A stretch of 64,000 bases of DNA from Streptomyces sp. NBC_00306 (GCF_036169555.1 NZ_CP108032.1:4774001-4838000); one strand, 5' to 3'; positions 7,755 to 17,283 are shown, counted from the stretch's first letter. The notes: generated by a model not told the origin, from the sequence alone. Numbers and translations: made by a program.

Positions 7755-9757
7755 CGACCACGACCCTCGCCGTCCTCGTCCCTCTTCTCCCCTTTCTCGG
7801 CGCGGCGGCCGGACTGCTGCTCGGCCGCACTGCCCCCGGCTTCGTGCGGCCCCTCGCGGTCCTGCCCACCCTGACCGCTTTCGCGCTCGCCGTGGTGGTC
7901 GCCGTGCGCCAGGGCGGGGGCAAGGCGATCGACGCCTCGACCCAGCTCACGCCCACGGGTTCGGTCCCCATCGACCTCGCGCTGTACCTCGACGGCTTCG
8001 CGGTCCTGGTCGCCGTCCTCGTCGGCTTCGTCGCGACCTGCGTGCAGATCTACTCGACGGGCTATCTGCGCGACGACCCGCGCTACCCCTCGTACGCGGC
8101 TCTCGTCTCCCTCTTCACCTCCGCGATGCTGCTCGTCGTCTACTCCGGCGACCTGATGGTGCTCCTGGTCGGCTGGGAGATCATGGGCATCTGCTCGTAC
8201 TTCCTCGTGGGCCACTACTGGGAGACGCCCGAGGCGCGCGCCGCCTCCCTCAAGGCGTTCCTGGTCACCAAGCTCGGCGATGTCCCCTTTCTGATCGGCC
8301 TGTTCGCGCTCGCCGCCGACGCCGGCACGTTCCGGATCACCGGGATCCTCGGCTCCGTCGCGGCCGGTGGCCTCGACCACCCGACACTGGTGGCGCTGCT
8401 GCTCCTCGCGGGTGTGGCCGGCAAGTCGGCGCAGTTCCCGCTGCACACCTGGCTGCCCGACGCGATGGCGGGCCCCACTCCCGTCTCCGCGCTGATCCAC
8501 GCGGCGACCATGGTCGCCGCCGGTATCTACTTCGTCGCCCGTCTCCTTCCTGTCTTCGCGGCGTCCGCCGCTGCCCTCACCGTCCTGGCCGTCATGGCCG
8601 CCGTCACGATGGTCGGCTCGGGCCTCGCCGCCCTCGCCCAGGACGACATCAAGCGTGTCCTCGCTTACTCGACCATCGGCCAACTCGGCTACATGTCGGG
8701 CGCCCTGGCCGTCGGAGACCGTGGCGCGGCCGTCTTCCACCTCATGGCGCACGGTGCGTTCAAGGCGCTGCTCTTCCTCGCCGCCGGCGTGGTCATCCAT
8801 GCCGCCGGCACCAACTCCCTGGCCGCCATGTCCCGGATGACGGGCCTCCCCAAGCGCATCCCCGACGCCTACTGGACGATGACCGTCGCCCTGCTGGCAC
8901 TTGCCGCGATCCCTCCCTTCGCCGGCTTCTTCTCCAAGGAAGCCGTCCTCGTGGCCGCCGAGCACACCGCGCTCGGAGACTCCGGCGTCGCCCCGGTCGG
9001 CGCGGGCTGGATCGTCCTCGTCGCCGGGCTGGTGACGGCCCTGCTGACCGCCGCCTACGCGATGCGCCTGTGGCTGCTCGCCTTCCACGGACGCGGAGCC
9101 GAAGCCCCCGACCACGGCCGCGAACCCCTCTCCATGAATGCCGTGCTCTGGGTGCTGGCCGTCCCCTCCCTCGGATTCGGTCTCACGGTCGGCTACGTCG
9201 ACGACTGGTTCGACGGACACAGCCTCACCCCGACCGTGACAACCGCCGTCCTCGGCACGGGAGTCGCTCTGGTCGGCGGACTGATCACCTACGCCGCCTG
9301 GCGCGCGCTGCAGTACCGCCGGGGCCCCGCCCGCCCGCCGATGGGTGCCGTCGCCGCCCACCCCGACGCGGCTCCCTCGGTCTCCGAGGCCGAGGCCGTC
9401 GCGACCCACACCCCCGCCTACGGCGACATCGCATCCGCCCCCGACCCGTCCGACCCGGGCCGTCTGCTGCTCGGCCCGCTGCACGGCGCCGCGGTCACCG
9501 GCTTCCATCTGGACGCCGTCTACCGCGCGCTGTTCGTCCGGCCCGTCCAGGCCGCCGCCGTACTGGTGCGCTTCCTCGACCGCGAGGTCGTCGACACCTA
9601 CGTCCGCGGGGCGGGCACCGGCAGCAACTGGCTGGGATGGCTCGTCCGGCGCGCCCAGACCGGCAATGTGCAGACCTACCTCGGCGCCCTGCTCGCCGGC
9701 TCGGCCGTCCTCGCCATCGCCGCCGTCGTCCTGTCCACCGTCAACGCGGGATCGTGA
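7751..9757 (+). CDS. nuoL: NADH-quinone oxidoreductase subunit L (antiporter-like)
   Basis: A 668-residue antiporter-like subunit with about 15-16 helices. The conserved charged residues are in VGWEIMGICSYFLVGHYW and HTWLPDAMAGPTPVSALIHA. A basic extension near residues 520-560 precedes the lateral helix region. The GTG start overlaps the nuoK stop. It pumps protons as the distal end of the membrane arm. Confidence 0.93.
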   Translation: MTTTTLAVLVPLLPFLGAAAGLLLGRTAPGFVRPLAVLPTLTAFALAVVVAVRQGGGKAIDASTQLTPTGSVPIDLALYLDGFAVLVAVLVGFVATCVQIYSTGYLRDDPRYPSYAALVSLFTSAMLLVVYSGDLMVLLVGWEIMGICSYFLVGHYWETPEARAASLKAFLVTKLGDVPFLIGLFALAADAGTFRITGILGSVAAGGLDHPTLVALLLLAGVAGKSAQFPLHTWLPDAMAGPTPVSALIHAATMVAAGIYFVARLLPVFAASAAALTVLAVMAAVTMVGSGLAALAQDDIKRVLAYSTIGQLGYMSGALAVGDRGAAVFHLMAHGAFKALLFLAAGVVIHAAGTNSLAAMSRMTGLPKRIPDAYWTMTVALLALAAIPPFAGFFSKEAVLVAAEHTALGDSGVAPVGAGWIVLVAGLVTALLTAAYAMRLWLLAFHGRGAEAPDHGREPLSMNAVLWVLAVPSLGFGLTVGYVDDWFDGHSLTPTVTTAVLGTGVALVGGLITYAAWRALQYRRGPARPPMGAVAAHPDAAPSVSEAEAVATHTPAYGDIASAPDPSDPGRLLLGPLHGAAVTGFHLDAVYRALFVRPVQAAAVLVRFLDREVVDTYVRGAGTGSNWLGWLVRRAQTGNVQTYLGALLAGSAVLAIAAVVLSTVNAGS

Positions 9758-9760
9758 GCC

Positions 9761-11344
9761 GTGATCGATATCAGCGAGTCCGTGATGCAGTTCCTTCTCG
9801 CGTTCATCGTCGTCGCCCCGCTCGCCGGGGCGGCCGCGGCGCTGCTGCCCGCCCCGCCCGGCCTTCGCGGCACCGGGCCCGACCAGGCGGTCCTGCGCCA
9901 CGGCATGACCGTCACCGGAGCCGTCCTCGTCGCCACCGTCGTGCTGGCGCTCGGCTTCGACCACGACCACCCGTCGAGGATGCAGGCCACGACGGATATC
10001 AGCTGGATCCCGGCACTCGATGTGCGGATCCACCTCGGCATCGACGGCATTTCCCTCCCCCTTGTCGTGCTGACCGCGCTGCTGACCTTCCTCTGCGCTC
10101 TCTACAGCTACTTCAAGATGCCTTCGGGCCCGTCCCCGAAAGCCTTCGTCGCGCTGCTGCTCGTCCTCGAATCCGGGACGCTCGCGACCTTCGCCGTACT
10201 CGATCTGCTGCTGTTCTTCCTGGCGTTCGAGATGGTCCTCATCCCGATGTACTTCCTCATCGCCCGCTGGGGCGGGGAGGCGCGGCAGGCCGCCGCCTGG
10301 AAATTCATCCTCTACACGCTGCTCGGCTCCGTCGTCATGCTGCTCGGCCTGCTGCTGATCGGGCTGAAGACCGGCACATTCGACATGGTGGCACTCGCCA
10401 CTGACAACGGCCGTGGACTCACCTCGTCCGTGCAGGTCATCGCCGTTTTGGCGATCGGTCTCGGCCTCGCCGTGAAGACCCCGATGTGGCCACTGCACAG
10501 CTGGCTGCCCGATGCCCACACCGCCGCCCCGACCGTCGGCTCGGTCCTGCTCGCCGGTGTCCTGCTCAAGATGGGGACGTACGGCTTCGTCCGTATCGTG
10601 CTGCCGATCGCTCCCGACGGCATGCTCACTTTCGCGCCGTACCTCGCGGCCTTCGCCGTCGCGGGCATCATCTACGGATCGCTCGCCTGCCTCGCCCTGG
10701 CCAAGGAGGGCGCCGGCGGCGACCTCAAGCGCCTGATCGCCTACTCCTCCGTCGGTCACATGGGCTTCGTCCTCCTCGGCATCGCGACGATGACCCCCAC
10801 CGGCGTCAACGGCGCGCTGTTCGCGAACATCGCTCACGGCCTCATCACCGGTCTGCTCTTCTTCCTGGTCGGCGCCCTCAAGGACCGCTACGGAACCGCC
10901 GACCTCGACACCCTCGCCGGCGCCACCGGAGCCGCCCTCTACGGCCGCGCTCCCCGCCTCGGTGCCCTCCTCGCCTTCGCCGCGGTCGCCTCCCTCGGGC
11001 TGCCCGGGCTCGCCGGGTTCTGGGGCGAGATGCTCGCGCTGTTCGGCGCCTTCGACCCCGCCGACGGCCTCAGCCGGCCCGCGTTCCTCACCTTCATGGC
11101 GATCGCCGCGTTCGGCACGCTGCTCACCGCGGCCTACCTCCTGGTCGTCGTCCGCCGTGTCTGCATGGGCGCGCTGCGGACCGAGGAGCAGGAGAACCGG
11201 CCCCTCGCCGACGTCCAGACGTACGAGTTCGCCGCCTGGACACCGCTCGTCGCCCTCACCGTCCTCGCGGGACTGTGGCCCGCGGTTCTCCTCGGCCTCA
11301 CCGACCCGGCCGTGCAGAAGCTCCTCGCAGGAGGCAAGTCGTGA
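9761..11344 (+). CDS. nuoM: NADH-quinone oxidoreductase subunit M (antiporter-like)
   Basis: A 527-residue antiporter-like subunit. The key Glu lies in FLAFEMVLIPMYFLI and the HSWLPDAHTAAPTVGSVLLA signature is intact. GTG at 9761 follows the nuoL stop by three bases. It shares the 14-helix proton-translocating core with NuoL and NuoN. Confidence 0.93.
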   Translation: MIDISESVMQFLLAFIVVAPLAGAAAALLPAPPGLRGTGPDQAVLRHGMTVTGAVLVATVVLALGFDHDHPSRMQATTDISWIPALDVRIHLGIDGISLPLVVLTALLTFLCALYSYFKMPSGPSPKAFVALLLVLESGTLATFAVLDLLLFFLAFEMVLIPMYFLIARWGGEARQAAAWKFILYTLLGSVVMLLGLLLIGLKTGTFDMVALATDNGRGLTSSVQVIAVLAIGLGLAVKTPMWPLHSWLPDAHTAAPTVGSVLLAGVLLKMGTYGFVRIVLPIAPDGMLTFAPYLAAFAVAGIIYGSLACLALAKEGAGGDLKRLIAYSSVGHMGFVLLGIATMTPTGVNGALFANIAHGLITGLLFFLVGALKDRYGTADLDTLAGATGAALYGRAPRLGALLAFAAVASLGLPGLAGFWGEMLALFGAFDPADGLSRPAFLTFMAIAAFGTLLTAAYLLVVVRRVCMGALRTEEQENRPLADVQTYEFAAWTPLVALTVLAGLWPAVLLGLTDPAVQKLLAGGKS

Positions 11345-12882
11345 CCGTGGCAGCCGACAGCGGCACCAGCCTCGTCCAGTCCGTCGACTGGCTCGCGATC
11401 GCACCGCCGACCATCGTGGCGGTCGTCGGTCTGATCGTCCTGGTGGCCGACCTGTTCACGCCGGAGAAGCGGAAGCATCTGCTCGGCTTCGTCGCGATCG
11501 CCGGTCTGGCCGCCGCACTCGTCACGCTCGTACCACTGCGCAAAGGCGACCGGGAAACCTTCTGCCTGACCACCGACACCGCGGCGTGCAGCTACACCGC
11601 GGACCACTTCACTCTGGTCATCCAGTTCCTGGTGCTCGGCGGCGCGCTGCTCACCGCCCTGCTGTCGCTCCACGACACGCGCACCAGGCTCCCCGCGGGC
11701 GAGTTCTGGTTCCTACTGCTGTCGTCCGCCGCCGGAGCCGCCCTGCTGCCCGCCTCCCGGGACCTCGCCACCCTCGTCGTCGCCCTCGAAGTCGCGTCGC
11801 TGCCGGCCTTCGCCCTCGTCGGCCTCCGCCGAGGCGACCGGCTCTCCAGTGAGGCGGCGCTCAAGTTCTTCCTCTCCTCGGTCACGGCGACCGCTGTCAT
11901 GCTCCTGGGCGTCAGCTTCGTGTACGCCACGACGGGCACCCTTCACCTCACGCGTATCGCCACCGGGCTCGACGACGTCCCCGGACAGCTCGACACGCTG
12001 GCGCAGGCAGGGGTCGCGCTGACCCTTGTCGGCTTCGCGTTCAAGACGGCCGCCGTCCCGTTCCACTTCTGGGTCCCCGACACCTATGTGGGTGCGCCGC
12101 TGCCCATCGCCGCCTACCTCTCCGTCATCGGGAAGGCCGTCGGCTTCTCCGGCCTCATCCTGGTCACCGTCATCGCCTTCCCGGGCTATGCGGACGTCTG
12201 GGGGCCGGCGATCGCCGTCCTCGCGGCCCTCACCATGACCGCGGGCAATGTGGCCGCCCTGCGGCAGTCGCCCACGCGCGCGTGGAGCGCGGTACGTCTG
12301 CTGGCCTGGTCGTCGGTGGCCCAGGCCGGCTACCTCCTGGTGCCGATCGCTGCCGCCGCCTATTCCAGCGACGACCAGATCGGTGCGACGGTCGCGTACG
12401 CCCTGATGTACGCCGTCGTGAACCTCGGTGCCTTCGCCGTGGCCGCGCTGGTCGCCCGCAGCCGGCCCCTCAACCGCGTCGCCGACTACCGCGGTCTCTA
12501 TGCCGGCCACCCGCTGGCCGCTCTTGCCATGGGCTTCTTCCTGCTCTGCCTGGCGGGCCTGCCGCCCGGCATCATCGGCCTGTTCGCCAAGGTGACCGTC
12601 TTCTCCTCGGCGGTCGACGCGGGCCTGGGGTGGCTGGCGGTCGTCATGGCCGTCAACGTCGTGATCGCCCTGTACTACTACCTGAAGTGGACCGCGGTCC
12701 TCTTCCGGGCCCCCGAGGGTGCCGTGGAAGGCGCCGCGGCAGCTGCCGACGAGGCCGAGCCCGTCCACAAGGGAGCCCCGGCGCCGGTCACCGTCGTCAT
12801 CGTGCTGGCCGTCGTCGCCGGCATCGCTCTCTCCGGATACCCCCAGCTGATTCTGCGCTTCGCCGCGGGCACCCTGTTCTGA
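11341..12882 (+). CDS. nuoN: NADH-quinone oxidoreductase subunit N (antiporter-like)
   Basis: A 513-residue antiporter-like subunit. ALEVASLPAFALVGL carries the conserved Glu, and HFWVPDTYVGAPLPIAAYLS is the family signature. I start it at GTG 11341, overlapping the nuoM stop (GTGA), rather than at upstream in-frame codons inside nuoM. It is the last gene of the cluster; there is no nuoD, E, F or G before or after it. Confidence 0.92.
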   Translation: MTVAADSGTSLVQSVDWLAIAPPTIVAVVGLIVLVADLFTPEKRKHLLGFVAIAGLAAALVTLVPLRKGDRETFCLTTDTAACSYTADHFTLVIQFLVLGGALLTALLSLHDTRTRLPAGEFWFLLLSSAAGAALLPASRDLATLVVALEVASLPAFALVGLRRGDRLSSEAALKFFLSSVTATAVMLLGVSFVYATTGTLHLTRIATGLDDVPGQLDTLAQAGVALTLVGFAFKTAAVPFHFWVPDTYVGAPLPIAAYLSVIGKAVGFSGLILVTVIAFPGYADVWGPAIAVLAALTMTAGNVAALRQSPTRAWSAVRLLAWSSVAQAGYLLVPIAAAAYSSDDQIGATVAYALMYAVVNLGAFAVAALVARSRPLNRVADYRGLYAGHPLAALAMGFFLLCLAGLPPGIIGLFAKVTVFSSAVDAGLGWLAVVMAVNVVIALYYYLKWTAVLFRAPEGAVEGAAAAADEAEPVHKGAPAPVTVVIVLAVVAGIALSGYPQLILRFAAGTLF

Positions 12883-12963
12883 GGGTCACCCGAACGGCTC
12901 ACTCCGAGGCCGGTAGCACAAGGGAACTAGCGTCCTTCGCCTGGCGTTGACCAGTACAGAAGG

Positions 12964-12980
12964 GTCCACTGGACAGTGGA
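12964..12980. promoter_or_regulatory. Palindromic element upstream of htpX
   Basis: GTCCACTGGAC (12964-12974) is an odd-centred palindrome and also the left part of TCCACTGGACAGTGGA, a second inverted repeat. It sits about 55 bp before the htpX start. The same 11-mer occurs before the GyrI-like gene at 20303-20313. No regulator is identified. Confidence 0.3.
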
Positions 12981-13028
12981 GCACCACCACGCAAAGGGTC
13001 CCCTGCCGCACCGCTTGGAGGGCGTACC

Positions 13029-13892
13029 GTGCACCGCCGGCACAATGGGCTGAAGACCGCCGTACTCCTCGGGGGACTGTCCGCACTCATCCTCGTCATC
13101 GGCAGCTTCTTCGGCCGTACGGGCCTGCTCGTCGCTCTCCTCGTGGCGATCGGCACCAATGCGTACGCCTACTGGAACAGCGACAAGCTCGCCCTGCGGG
13201 CCATGCGGGCCCGACCGGTCAGCGAATTCGAGGCCCCGCAGCTCTACCGGATCGTCCGCGAGCTCTCCACCGCCGCCCGCCAGCCCATGCCCCGGCTCTA
13301 CATCTCGCCCACACAGGCTCCCAACGCGTTCGCCACCGGCCGCAACCCGCGCAACGCCGCGGTGTGCTGCACCGAAGGCATTCTGCAGATCCTCGACGAG
13401 CGGGAGCTGCGCGGCGTCCTCGGCCACGAGCTCAGTCATGTCTACAACCGCGACATCCTGATCTCCTCCGTCGCCGGAGCGCTCGCTTCCGTGGTGATGT
13501 TCCTGGTGAACTTCGCCTGGCTGATCCCCGTCGGCCGCTCGGACGACGACGACGGCCCCGGCATCCTGGGCTTCCTGCTGATCCTGATCCTCGGGCCGCT
13601 GGCCGCCTCCATCATCCAGCTCGCCGTCAGCCGTTCCCGGGAGTACGAGGCGGACGCCTCGGGCGCCCAGATCACCGGCGATCCGCTGGCCCTGGCGAGC
13701 GCCCTGCGCAAACTCGACGCCGGTACGAAACAGCTCCCCCTGCCTCCCGAGCCGCGTCTCGAGACCGCCAGTCACATGATGATCGCGAACCCCTTCCGGC
13801 CGGGTAGGGGTCTGTCCAAGATGTTCTCCACGCACCCACCGATGGCGGAGCGCATCGCCCGACTCGAACAGATGGCAGGTCATCGCCCGTGA
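13029..13892 (+). CDS. htpX: Membrane zinc metalloprotease HtpX
   Basis: A 287-residue M48-family protease that degrades misfolded membrane proteins with its active site on the cytoplasmic face. Two N-terminal helices (about residues 12-50) precede the zinc motif HELSH at 133-137. Two further helices follow, and the third zinc ligand lies in REYEADASGA near 204. The GTG start is preceded by TTGGAGGG. It is followed with a four-base overlap by a YccF-family gene, so the two are co-expressed. Confidence 0.93.
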   Translation: MHRRHNGLKTAVLLGGLSALILVIGSFFGRTGLLVALLVAIGTNAYAYWNSDKLALRAMRARPVSEFEAPQLYRIVRELSTAARQPMPRLYISPTQAPNAFATGRNPRNAAVCCTEGILQILDERELRGVLGHELSHVYNRDILISSVAGALASVVMFLVNFAWLIPVGRSDDDDGPGILGFLLILILGPLAASIIQLAVSRSREYEADASGAQITGDPLALASALRKLDAGTKQLPLPPEPRLETASHMMIANPFRPGRGLSKMFSTHPPMAERIARLEQMAGHRP

Positions 13893-14281
13893 AGACAATC
13901 CTGAACGTCATTTGGCTCATCCTGTGCGGCTTCTGGATGTTCCTCGGATACATGGTTGCGGGCCTGGTGCTCTGCATCACCATCATCGGCATCCCGTTCG
14001 GTCTGGCCGCGTTCCGGATCGGCATCTATGCGCTCTGGCCCTTCGGTTACACCGTGATCGACCGCCGGGACGCGGGTGCCCCGTCCTTCGTCGGCAACAT
14101 CCTGTGGCTGATCCTCGCCGGCTGGTGGCTGGCCCTCGGCCACATCTTCACGGGCATCGCCCTGTGCATCACCATCATCGGCATCCCGCTGGGCATCGCG
14201 AACTTCAAGCTGATCCCGGTCTCCCTGGTGCCGTTCGGCAAGGAAATCGTCCCGTCGGACGAGGCGTTCGGGGTTCGCTGA
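13889..14281 (+). CDS. YccF-family inner membrane protein
   Basis: A 130-residue protein with two internally repeated halves, each containing a long hydrophobic stretch ending in LCITIIGIPFGLA or LCITIIGIPLGIA. That duplicated motif is the YccF domain signature. Function in the family is poorly known. GTG at 13889 overlaps the htpX stop, suggesting a joint membrane-quality or stress role. That role is inference. Confidence 0.85.
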   Translation: MKTILNVIWLILCGFWMFLGYMVAGLVLCITIIGIPFGLAAFRIGIYALWPFGYTVIDRRDAGAPSFVGNILWLILAGWWLALGHIFTGIALCITIIGIPLGIANFKLIPVSLVPFGKEIVPSDEAFGVR

Positions 14282-14342
14282 CGCGCAGGCGGAACACCGC
14301 CGCGAGCGCGGACTCGCATGGGCGGTGCGCCGCGCCGGGGCC

Positions 14343-15563
14343 TCAGCCGCGGCGTCGCATTCCGTAGACGAGTGCGCCCGCCCCCACGACGGCCGCGCCG
14401 GACAGCACCGATGACAGGGGCAGCGCGAAGGCGAGCAGCACACAGCCGGCGAAGCCCAGAATGGCCACCACTCGCCATCGGGAACCGAGCGTCCAAGCCG
14501 AAGCGTTGGCAATTGCGTAGTACATGAGCACGGCGAACGACGAGAACCCGATGGCACCCCGCACATCGGCCGTCGCCGCCACCACCGCGACGACGGCCCC
14601 CACCGCCAACTCCGCCCGGTGGGGCACCTGGAAGCGCGGGTGCACGGCCGCCAGAGCGGTCGGCAGGTGGCCGTCCCGTGCCATGGCCAGCGTCGTTCGT
14701 GAGACGCCGAGAATCAGCGAGAGCAACGACCCGAGCGCCGCCACCGCGGCACCCACCCGCACCACCGGTACGAGCCACTGCGCGTCCGCGGCCCGCGCCG
14801 CCTCCGCGAGCGGAGCGGTGGCCCGCCCCAACTCACCCGCGCCCAGAACGGAAAGGACCGAGACCGCCACACACGTATAGACGACCAGAGCGATACCGAG
14901 CGCCAGCGGGACCGCGCGCGGGATCGTCCGCGCCGGATCGCGCACCTCCTCGCCGAGCGTGGCGATCCGGGCGTACCCCGCGAACGCGAAGAACAGCAGC
15001 CCGGCCGCCTGGAGCACACCGCCCGCCGAGACATCCGCCTCCACACCAAGGCGCCCGAAGTCGGCCGAGCCCGACGTGAGAGAGGAGACGACGACCGCCG
15101 ACAGGACGGCCAGCACGACCGCGACGATCACCCGTGTCAGCAACGCCGATTTCTGAACACCGGTGTAGTTCACGGCCGTCAGGGCGACCACTGCGGCGAC
15201 CGCCACCGCATGCGCCTGATCCGGCCAGGCGTACGTCCCCACCGTCAGCGCCATGGCCGCACACGAGGCCGTCTTTCCGACGATGAACGCCCAGCCCGCC
15301 AGACAGCCCCAGAACTCGCCGAGCCGCTCACGTCCGTACACATAGGTCCCGCCCGACGCCGGGTAGCGAGCGGCCAGCCGCGCGGACGACATGGCGTTGC
15401 AGTACGCGACGGCCGCAGCGATCGCCAGTCCCACCAAGAGCCCGGAGCCGGCGGCCCGTGCCGCCGGGCCCAGCGCGGCGAAAATGCCCGCCCCGACCAT
15501 CGACCCCAGACCGATCACCACGGCATCGGACAAGCCGAGCGACCGTCTCAGCTGCTGTGTCAT
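14343..15563 (-). CDS. APC-superfamily amino acid permease
   Basis: A 406-residue, about 12-helix transporter. The N-terminal motif GLSDAVVIGLGSMVGAGIFAALGP is the substrate-binding unwound TM1 of APC transporters, and TM6 carries FFAFAGYARIATLGEEV. This places it near the basic/neutral amino acid and cationic amino acid transporter groups; substrate cannot be read. I use ATG 15563, which begins immediately before the conserved domain; an in-frame ATG 63 bp upstream adds a basic leader. It is convergent with the yccF gene. Confidence 0.85.
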   Translation of the reverse strand: MTQQLRRSLGLSDAVVIGLGSMVGAGIFAALGPAARAAGSGLLVGLAIAAAVAYCNAMSSARLAARYPASGGTYVYGRERLGEFWGCLAGWAFIVGKTASCAAMALTVGTYAWPDQAHAVAVAAVVALTAVNYTGVQKSALLTRVIVAVVLAVLSAVVVSSLTSGSADFGRLGVEADVSAGGVLQAAGLLFFAFAGYARIATLGEEVRDPARTIPRAVPLALGIALVVYTCVAVSVLSVLGAGELGRATAPLAEAARAADAQWLVPVVRVGAAVAALGSLLSLILGVSRTTLAMARDGHLPTALAAVHPRFQVPHRAELAVGAVVAVVAATADVRGAIGFSSFAVLMYYAIANASAWTLGSRWRVVAILGFAGCVLLAFALPLSSVLSGAAVVGAGALVYGMRRRG

Positions 15564-15648
15564 GTGCCGCACCTTACGGATCTCTGCAACCGCGGCCCGA
15601 CGACGAGACGTCTTCGAGAACACCACCGTACGAAAGGCAGGTCACGGC

Positions 15649-15918
15649 ATGAGCATCATCGGCTGGATCATCCTCGGACTGCTCGCCGGGGCCATAGCCA
15701 AGATCCTGCTGCCGGGCCGCGACCCGGGCGGCCTGATCGGCACCACGCTCATAGGTGTCGCGGGAGCGTTCATCGGCGGCTGGATATCGGCCCGCTTCCT
15801 GGACCGGTCGATCAGCAACGAGTTCTACGACGGGCCGACCTGGGCCGCCGCGATCGGCGGATCGCTCGTGCTGCTGATCGTCTACCGGCTACTGTTCGGC
15901 CACTCGCGCTCGCGCTGA
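15649..15918 (+). CDS. GlsB/YeaQ/YmgE-family stress-associated membrane protein
   Basis: An 89-residue protein with three hydrophobic helices and the family pattern IIGWIILGLLAGAIAK at the N-terminus followed by the Gly-rich GGLIGTTLIGVAGAFIGGW. Members are small transglycosylase-associated-type membrane proteins induced by stress. It starts at ATG 15649 with AAAGGCAGG upstream and stands alone, divergent from the permease. Confidence 0.82.
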   Translation: MSIIGWIILGLLAGAIAKILLPGRDPGGLIGTTLIGVAGAFIGGWISARFLDRSISNEFYDGPTWAAAIGGSLVLLIVYRLLFGHSRSR

Positions 15919-15935
15919 CCCGCCGCCCGGGCTTT

Positions 15936-16050
15936 CCACGCGACCGAGGCCGCGTTCGCGCTTGACATGCCGGCGGGGCGTGCCACGCAACCGAGGCCGT
16001 GTGTTCGCGCCGACCCGCCCCCGGCCGTGCCATGGAACCGAGGCCTCAGC
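15936..16050. repeat. Imperfect 47-bp tandem repeat (about 2.4 copies)
   Basis: CCACGCGACCGAGGCC at 15936 recurs as CCACGCAACCGAGGCC at 15983 and CCATGGAACCGAGGCC at 16030, a 47-bp period. It fills the gap between the convergent glsB-like and alkB genes and enters the last codons of alkB. No function is apparent. Confidence 0.6.
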
Positions 16051-16750
16051 CGGGCAGGCCCGTCTCCCGCAGGGTGATGTTCAGCCGCCCGCTGCTGATG
16101 CCCGTCGCGGGGTCGGCCGTGCCCGGGTACACCTTCGGCACCCCGTGGTACGCGAAACGAGCCGGCCCGCCGAAGACGAACAGGTCGCCGGAGACCAGCT
16201 CCACATCGCGGTAAGGGCGGCCCCGCGTCTCGGTGTTGCCGAAGCGGAACACGCAGCTGTCGCCGATGCTCAGCGACACCACCGGCGCACCGGACCGCTC
16301 CTCCTTGTCCTGGTGCATCCCCATCCGCGCCGAGCCGTCGTAGAAGTTGATGAGCGCGGTGTCAGGGGTGTATTCCACGCCCTTCGTCACGTCGCCGCCC
16401 TCTGCGCCGCCCTGGCCGTACGCACCGCTCTCGCCGTACGCCGCCTGCACAGCGGTACGGCCCAGCTCGACCAGCCAGTCCGGGAACGGGGCGACCCGGG
16501 CGCCGTTCACATCGTCCGCCGTGCGGGTGTAGCGGTACGGCTGCCAGTGCCAGCCGAGACACACCGTCTGCACCGACATGACGCCCCCGCCCGGCAGCGC
16601 GGTGTGCCGGAGCGGGACGGGGCCGCGCGCCCAGGACCGGCACGCCTCCACCAATTCCCGCTGGCCTTCCAGCGGCAGCCACCCCGGCACATGCACCGCG
16701 CCGGGGGCCACCACCGCCGGGTCCCTGGGGAACAGGGCCGCGCCGCTCAC
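16046..16750 (-). CDS. alkB: Alpha-ketoglutarate-dependent dioxygenase AlkB
   Basis: A 234-residue Fe(II)/2-oxoglutarate dioxygenase that oxidatively removes 1-methyladenine and 3-methylcytosine lesions. The jelly-roll signature NFYDGSARMGMHQD gives iron ligands His and Asp, the distal His is in FAYHGVP, and the 2-oxoglutarate-binding Arg is in RLNITLR. GTG 16750 overlaps the ogt stop (GTGA), so it is translated after ogt. A Gly-rich insertion (ESGAYGQGGAEGG) lies in the nucleotide-recognition region. Confidence 0.9.
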   Translation of the reverse strand: MSGAALFPRDPAVVAPGAVHVPGWLPLEGQRELVEACRSWARGPVPLRHTALPGGGVMSVQTVCLGWHWQPYRYTRTADDVNGARVAPFPDWLVELGRTAVQAAYGESGAYGQGGAEGGDVTKGVEYTPDTALINFYDGSARMGMHQDKEERSGAPVVSLSIGDSCVFRFGNTETRGRPYRDVELVSGDLFVFGGPARFAYHGVPKVYPGTADPATGISSGRLNITLRETGLPG

Positions 16751-17259
16751 GACGCCGGCGCGCCCTCGAGACCGAGGAGCCGCTCCTTGTGCTCCACTCC
16801 GGCGGCATAGCCGCGTAGCGCTCCGTCCGAGCCGATCACCCGGTGGCACGGCCGGACGACCAGCAGCGGATTGCGCCCGATCGCGGTACCCACCGCCCGC
16901 ACGCCGACCCGCGACGTACCGACACGGGAGGCGATCTCCGCGTACGTCGCCGTCGCCCCGTACGGAATCTCCTCCAGCGCTGCCCACACCCGCCGCTGGA
17001 ACTCCGTGCCGCCGTCCACGTACTCGATGTCGAAGTGGGTGAGCCCGCCGCCGAAGTACGCGGTCAGCTGCCGTCCGATCTCCTCGAAGGCGGCGGGATC
17101 GTGCCGCCAGCCGTCCAGGACGACGGCGCCGCCCTTCTGACCCGGCAGGGAGAGGGATGCGAGCGCGGTGCCGCCGTTCGCCGTGGCCGATTCCTCGCCG
17201 ACCAGCAGCAGTTCGCCCAGCGGGCTGTGGATGGTCGTGTAGACCGTCGTGGCGGTCAT
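16747..17259 (-). CDS. ogt: Methylated-DNA--protein-cysteine methyltransferase
   Basis: A 170-residue suicide repair protein that accepts the alkyl group from O6-alkylguanine. The active site PCHRV is intact within LLVVRPCHRVIGSDGAL, and the helix-turn-helix region TYAEIASRVG precedes it. The ATG at 17259 has AGGAAAGGA upstream; an ATG at 17283 would place that site inside the gene. It is co-oriented and overlapping with alkB, a two-gene direct-reversal operon without a visible Ada-type regulator. Confidence 0.93.
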   Translation of the reverse strand: MTATTVYTTIHSPLGELLLVGEESATANGGTALASLSLPGQKGGAVVLDGWRHDPAAFEEIGRQLTAYFGGGLTHFDIEYVDGGTEFQRRVWAALEEIPYGATATYAEIASRVGTSRVGVRAVGTAIGRNPLLVVRPCHRVIGSDGALRGYAAGVEHKERLLGLEGAPAS

Positions 17260-17283
17260 GGCCCTGTCCTTTCCTCGCGGCAT

